Positions 58,108-64,000 of a stretch of DNA of 64,000 bases are shown here, piece after piece. Below the pieces are notes generated by a model. It did not search any database and was not told where the DNA came from. It saw only the letters and a list, made by a program, of their open reading frames with translations. The DNA comes from Brachionus plicatilis (taxonomy: Eukaryota > Rotifera > Eurotatoria > Ploima > Brachionidae), in assembly GCA_010279815.1 (NCBI GenBank), contig QEOQ01000534.1, positions 124,001 through 188,000 on the forward strand. The letters are read 5' to 3'. The stretch's first letter is position 1, and each line of letters opens with the position of its first letter. The translations under genes were made by a program, and so were the position numbers.

Positions 58108-58686
58108 TAGTGTTGGCAATCGATTATCAATAATCGATTCAATAATTGACTAACTTTAAATCGTTTAAATTTTTTTAGTCGATTATTAAATCGACTAATT
58201 TTTTTTAGCCGATTATTATTTTAGTCGACTATTAAATCGAATTAATTTTTTCTAGATGGAAAGCGAAAAATATTATTTGTAAAATATTTTTTTATATTTT
58301 ATTAAAATTTTTTTTATTTTGCTTTAAATCTATAATTTTAAATCAATTAAAAACCTTTTTAATTAAAAAATAATATTTTTTGCCTTCCTAAATTTTAATT
58401 TCGAGATAAATTAGAAGTATTATAGTCATCTAGAAAAAAATATTCGATTTAATAGTCGACTAAAATAATAATCGGCTAAAAAAAATTAGTCGATTTAAAA
58501 ATAGATTAAGAAAAATTAATCGATTTAATAGTCGACTAAAAAAAAATAGTTGATTTAATAATCGACTAAAAAAGATTAATCGATTAAATAGTCGACTAAA
58601 AAAATTAATCGATTTAATAGCCGACTAAAAAAAAATTAATCGATTTATTAAATTTGTCAATCGATTGGAGTCGATTGCCAACACTA
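58108..58686. mobile_element. hAT-type MITE with TAGTGTTGGCAATCGATT ends and 8-bp target duplication
   Basis: The ends TAGTGTTGGCAATCGATT and AATCGA...GATTGCCAACACTA are inverted. Exact flanking ataaaaat at 58100-58107 and 58687-58694. The interior is an array of ATTAATCGATTTAATAGTCG-like units (at least six near 58440-58640) and their mirror near 58170-58240. TAGNGTTGG ends and 8-bp duplications are classic hAT features; there is no transposase. Confidence 0.9.
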
Positions 58687-60392
58687 ATAAAAATTACTAA
58701 TGAATATTGAAAAAATTAAAAAAAAGTATTGATAAAATCTAAAATTTCTACAATTAAATTCAATAAAAGCAATTTTTCTCAAATCATTGCTTTTTTTGCT
58801 AATCTCGATTTTCCTATTTTTTGGTCGATCGGAATGATTTATCTATCAATGGATGACTGACTTTTTTAAATTTTATTGACATATTGATTTGATTAAAAGT
58901 CAAAAATTAACTTAAAAACTGCAAAAAAGACTTATGAAATAATTTTTTAAAAGCTTCTTCAAATCTTTAACGCTTAAACTCGGTATCAAAAATCTTATTA
59001 GAATCATCTGACAGAATATAAAACTTATTATTTTATTTCTTTCGATTGCTTAGCCAATTTATAGGAAATTATCCTCATATTATGAGAATTAGCTGGTTCT
59101 ACAATTATTATAAGATGGACCGCGATCAAACGGCCATCCTTAAACAATAAAATAGTTCCTTCATTTGCTAATTGAAGAAACTATCATAAAGATAGCCCAT
59201 CTCGAAAAGTAATATGATTCTTAAAACTCTATCAGTAAATTTATGGTGCTATTTGGTCATTTGACCATTCTTTTACTACACTTTTTTTTATTTTTTCAAA
59301 AGTTGAAATAATTTGCCAAGTCGGAACTGTTCTTGTCTTCTTTTGAGATGCATGGGCTTTTTTCTAGAGCTCTTTATCGTATTCTTCATGGCTGCTGTAG
59401 TATTCAAGTGCAAGCATCTTATTTAATTTTAATTTTATCGTTTATTTAATTACAATCAACTCTCTAAAGTATATAAATTTTAAATTAATCATAGATCATT
59501 TGTTTTTTGATCAAGAACTGAACTTCATTATATCACTTCATAAACTCTTTTTATTTCTTAACTAATTATTTATTATTGATAATTTTATTTCATTAATTAT
59601 TTTTGTGGTCCCTTAATAAAGGCAAATATATAGTGCATTTGCTTAGAATACATTTTAATTAAGTGCAAAATAAAGATATTTGTTGAAGTTTTGATAACCA
59701 CCTATTTGATTATAGAAAAAATGCATGTAGCTCTTTCAAAAGTGTTTTACCTCTTTTATTAAAAAAGCATTCTAAATTTTGAAGTTCCAATTGAAAGAAA
59801 CTTCACCATCTTTCTTCAAAAAGAATAACAATAACTAAAAAATATTTCAAAATTTTAATTTAAAAACACTGTAACATAACACAGTATATATTTTTGATTT
59901 CTTCTAATGTGATGAAAAATATATTAGCTATTAATTTGTTTGATTATAAAAAATTAAAATCATTTTGAACTTTTAAAAAGCTTTAAATGATTTTTAGATG
60001 TATTCATAATTAAATTTAAAATTCTAAAAAACAGATTATAAAAATGTTTTTTCCATCACATAAGAATTAAAAATTAATAAAAATAGCAACCTAACCGAAA
60101 AATTCTATAAAATTTATTTGGTTAATTTATTTTTTTTGGTATAGAGTAAAAGCTGGTAAAAATTGAGCTGGTTAAATAAAGACTCCATTTTCAAGCAAAT
60201 ACAGTTTGTTTGAAATTTTTCTGCAAAAAAAAATAAAAAAAATTGAACTTTTCTAGTTCTTTAAAATAAAATAAGAAAATTTCAATTTTTTATTCTATTC
60301 GAACTAAAAGATAAATCAATATCGAAAATTTTCTTAAAAATAAATTTTTTTATAAATATTCAAAAAATTCTTTTGTGCATGATCGATTTAAT
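58687..60392. other. Intergenic upstream of cysteine-module gene copy 2
   Basis: AT-rich. 59020-59410 on the minus strand has broken coding-like segments (LALEYYSSHEEYDKEL, stop, KKTRTVPTWQIISTF; and further down GTILLFKDGRLIAVHL), probably an unidentified transposase or other pseudogene fragment. Nothing else is supported. Confidence 0.4.
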
Positions 60393-63300
60393 ATGGAGAA
60401 TATCAAGAAAACAATATATGAAGTAAAATAAATTGTTTCAGTTATTAATTTTTTCACAAATATATATAAATACATTTTTTAAAAAAATTTATTAATTTTT
60501 TTTAAGTATGATGTAAAGACCCCTAAAGAAATACCAAAACCATATTCTAGCAAATTGCTGTTAAGTCCTCTGTTCTGTGCCATTGTGGTGAATCTAACAA
60601 TTCTAATGATCGCTGTAGCCATTGGATTTTATTTTGGAATATTGGGCAGTTTTAACTCTAAGAGATTGTACGGTGACCAGTGCAAATTTGACTCTGACTG
60701 TGAAACAGGCTTGTTACTTCGGTGCCAAAATGGTTACTGCAATTGCACTTCTCTAACTTTTTTCAATCGAACTCTTCTAAAATGTGTTCCAAAACAATTA
60801 AATGGAATATCATGTTCGAGTGAAAATGATTGCTGTTGTGACCAAAAATGTTTGTCAAATATTTGTTCATGCACCACAGATAGATGGTGGGATAATACAA
60901 ACTCTTATTGTCGTAAGAAACTTATCAACATTTCAAATTTAATTTAACATTTAACATTTATTAAAATTTTATATAAAATAATATTAATAGAAAAAAAGTC
61001 ATATTATGAAGAAACATGTTCAACAAATGATCAATGTCAATTGAACACAAATTTGGTTTGTTTAAGCAACAAATGCAGCTGTTCGGATCCAAATTTGACT
61101 TTTTGGAATGGAACATATTGTGATAATGTTCAATCTTATTTGGGAATATGTCGAATAACACCAGGTTGTAATCCATCTCAAGGACTTGTTTGCAATATTA
61201 CTGAACAGTATCCGTACAAGTGTACATGTCCACCTTTTAATTACTGGGATTCAGCTGCAAGTTTGTGCAAAGTGCAGAAAACTGTTTCGGTTGCGTGCAC
61301 TTCCACAGAAGAATGTACAAGTGACACAGGATTATATTGTAACACTAATTGTGAATGTCTTGATAACTATTTTTGGTCAACAAATAAGTGCCGTAAGATT
61401 TTTTTCATTTTTTGTTGCTAAAACTTAAATTGATCCTAAAAAAGATTTTTGAAAAATGTTTTTGAACAATCAAAAATTTTTAAATTAATGATAATGACTT
61501 TTATTTTCTATATTAATTTAAATTAATAAAAGTTAAAAGAATGACATTTGGTGAATATTGTAGTATTGCTCTTTTGTGTGACGCAACGACCGGACTTTCT
61601 TGTATCAACTCGTACTGTACATGTCCTGGCAGTCAATTCTGGAATAGTTCTTATTGTGGTAAATTATATTTAGTTTATTTTTGGTTATATTCAAAATAAA
61701 TTCCATATTTACCATGAATAGACAATGAGATTTAAATTTTAAAAAACCTTTTCTTTTTTGTACTTTTTTCTACTTTTTGTTGGCAATTTTATATTTTTTC
61801 ACCTTACTTTTTTTTGTACTTTTTGGTAATTTTTGGTATTAAATCAAAATTTAAATCAGGCCCGGGTTATAGCTCTGGTTGAGATTTGGATAAAATGTTG
61901 AAAAGGCTTCTTTTAGTTTAAAATAAAAATTTAGAATTAATTAAAGCTTTAATTTGATTATGAAAATTTCTTCTCTTTAACATATTAATTTTTTGTACCT
62001 CAAAATTACATATCTTTTTTATTTTAGTCTTACCAATTTCGAGTGGCTTAAATTGTGATAATTCTTATTCATGCAATTCAGCATTGGGTTTGAGTTGTGA
62101 TAGAACAACTTATCAATGTGTGTAAGTTCAATTTTATTTAAATTAAACATTACTATCATGATTTTTTGTTTATAATGGAATTTACATAAAATTACGTTAA
62201 ATTTAATGTTCTTAACATTACAAGGTTAATCAACAGGCTAGTGCCCATGTCTCAAGAGACTGATCAACATTTCATTTATTTAAATTCATTAAAAATAATT
62301 AAATTAATAATAAAAAAGCATAAAAATTATTCAATTTTTTAAAAAAAAGAAGTTATTGATTACATTTTTATTTGAAAAAATTTAACAAAAAGGTATTATT
62401 AAATAATTCAAATTCAAAGGTTTTTTCACTGCGTTTCGATTTTTCCATTAGTTCTATTATATTATTGCTTTATCTTAAATTATAATTTAATTTTATTGAG
62501 TCATTTTTCCTTAGCCTTTCTTTAAATTTAAAGGAGAAATGTATTAAAAAAGACATTTAAAAGAAAAAGCAAACATTCTTTCAAAAATTCCATGTTTAAA
62601 TGAAAATAAACCATATTTTTCTAAAAAATAATTTATTTCATTAAAGCTATTCACTTCACTATTCACAAGTTTAAAAAAATTTGTGGTTTTACGTAATCTT
62701 ACGTAAAATTACATTAGATAAAATTGTCTGAATGAACACGGTAAATTCAATTTCGGCCAAAAAATTGTCAATTTTTGCTATTTTTATTTGATTTTTAATA
62801 ATTTTTTATTATTTTTTTAATTGTCCAAACAAAAAATCTTCTTAATTTTTTATTGCAAAATCTATTAGCAAAATCAAATATCTATTAGCTAATTTATAGA
62901 TATCTACTTTCAAAAAATAACATAAAAGCCTCGAGCAATAGTAAAAATACGGTAGAATTAAGGTATTAAAAATTGAACATTTAATGAAGTAGCAAGATAG
63001 TAAATTATTTTGATAGAAAATAATTTTCTTTTTACTTTGATTGATAGATTAAGGGCAAGTTTTGTAAAGTTAAGATCTTGATCAATTATGAAGCCTTAAA
63101 CAAAAAATTAAGAATAAAAATTAAAAAGAATGACTCAAGGAATTTATAATACAATTTAAGGAATAGAGACAATCTGATTGAACCGATGTCAAAAACAGCT
63201 AATGTCGAAAAAACCTTTGAATATTTTAATACAAAACTGATGAATAGCTTTGTGATCAAGAGATCAATAGCCTAGAAATAACTAATAATAAATGGAATTT

Positions 63301-63613
63301 TTTTTATTTTTTCTAAAAATTTACTTAAATTTTGGTAAAAACAGATAATTTTGGCAGTACTGTGTTTGATTTCAATAATCAATAATTTTAAAAAGAAAAA
63401 ATTAAAAATATAATTATTTTTCAAAAAGGTGTGCTTCAACTCATTACTGGTCACAAGGATCATGCAGTAAACTTGTTTTAATTTTTCAGCAGTAATAGTA
63501 AAAATTCTTTATTTTTCTTAAATAGGATTGAAAGAAATCAATGGAACTTGGTGCACCCATTCGCTTCAATGTCAAACCCAAAACGGGCTGAGCTGTGTTA
63601 CCAATCGATGTTT
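60393..63613 (+). CDS. Cysteine-module membrane protein, copy 2 (5' part; continues past the window)
   Basis: Seven exons: 60393-60422, 60507-60912, 60991-61392, 61533-61658, 62028-62121, 63429-63466 and 63526-63613. From exon 2 onward the lengths are identical to copy 1 (406, 402, 126, 94, 38, 88) and the protein differs by only a handful of residues. Exon 1 is different (MENIKKTIYE instead of 14 residues), so the extreme N-terminus and promoter are not part of the recent duplicate or have diverged. The intron between exons 2 and 3 is essentially unchanged from copy 1, whereas introns 4 and 5 have been enlarged by insertions. The counterpart of copy 1's eighth exon is not found before the window ends. 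Reading frame is intact as far as visible. Confidence 0.8.
61690..62010. repeat. Insertion in intron 4 of copy 2, related to 22590-22950
   Basis: ATAGACAATGAGATTTAAAT followed by AAAACCTTTTCTTTTTT parallels the sequence at 22593-22636. Copy 1 has only an 86-bp intron here. Confidence 0.5.
62222..63270 (-). pseudogene. LINE family A fragments in intron 5 of copy 2
   Basis: The 3' block (AGGTTAATCAACAGGCTAGT, 62222-62241) and two degenerate minus-strand RT pieces (about 62360-62660 and 62870-63105) match the family A copy at 23040-24515. A further piece at 63130-63270 lies on the plus strand (DNLIEPMSKTANVEKTFEYF, SFVIKRS). The corresponding intron in copy 1 (47105-47189) is only 85 bp, so the insertion is absent there. 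Confidence 0.75.
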
Positions 63614-64000
63614 GTATGTTTTTTAATATAAATTTGAATCTAGTGGCAAAAAGGTTTGAAAATGGTCAAGTTTAAACAATTTTTATCGAGTAGGGTATTT
63701 GAAAATATAAAACTTTTAATTTACTTTAAATTTATAGATTTAAGTTTAGGTAAAAAATCAAATGACTTTTTGTAGTTAAAATAATCTAAAAAAAAGAGAT
63801 TTGAGATTAATTAAACGGAATGCCACTTCTATTCTATGCTTAAATAATTTTGTGAAAAAATAATTGAGCAAGATTCAGATCTTTTTCGATTAGATAAAAA
63901 GTTTTTTAAATTTAAATTTCAAGACAATTTGCATAAACTTAAGCATAGAACTATTCGTCAAAGAACATTGTTCTATTATTCTAATCTAATCTAAAAACCA
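63614..64000. other. Start of intron 7 of copy 2
   Basis: Follows the GTATG donor at 63614. No further exon is seen before the window edge. Confidence 0.6.

Overview
The window is a piece of an AT-rich animal genome. Genes are interrupted by short GT-AG introns (about 45-90 bp, with a few expanded to 1-2.8 kb), and the space between exons is packed with small inverted-repeat transposons and non-LTR retrotransposon fragments. The metazoan gene set (canonical poly(A) polymerase, SNW1/SKIP, a TPR protein resembling TTC28, a cysteine-rich membrane protein family) together with the base composition makes me think of a small invertebrate such as a monogonont rotifer (Brachionus-like). That placement is inference; no rRNA or mitochondrial sequence is present to test it.

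Layout. 12-7664 (minus): a large TPR protein, five exons, whose reading frame closes across all junctions. 11242-19146 (minus): poly(A) polymerase copy A, nine exons, intact. 19890-21350: a decayed FLYWCH/SWIM (MULE-type) transposon. 23040-24515: a 5'-truncated non-LTR reverse transcriptase. 27098-27417 (minus): an unrecognised 90-residue protein. 27767-30454 (minus): poly(A) polymerase copy B, thirteen exons, with a single-base frameshift in exon 5. 33460-34935 (minus): intronless, GC-rich SNW1. 35.0-44.1 kb: a transposon-dense tract with a Ulp1-like protease relic, a second LINE fragment and a Tigger/pogo element. 45667-51842 (plus): a 20-exon gene for a single-pass membrane protein with a chain of small cysteine modules. 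52.3-56.9 kb: a relic exon of that gene and a large inverted-repeat transposon complex. 60393 to the right edge (plus): a second, recently duplicated copy of the cysteine-module gene, of which seven exons lie in the window.

The two poly(A) polymerases and SNW1 belong to nuclear mRNA maturation (3' end formation and splicing) but show no sign of being co-regulated. The most distinctive content is (i) the cysteine-module gene pair, with modules encoded by exon pairs in a regular intron-phase pattern; (ii) two poly(A) polymerase paralogues that differ by several introns yet share an almost identical 5' block; and (iii) an unusually clear set of non-autonomous DNA transposon families with visible target-site duplications. 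All exon structures were assembled by eye from splice signals and frame continuity. Two runs of N (33308-33388, 44051-44098) are assembly gaps.
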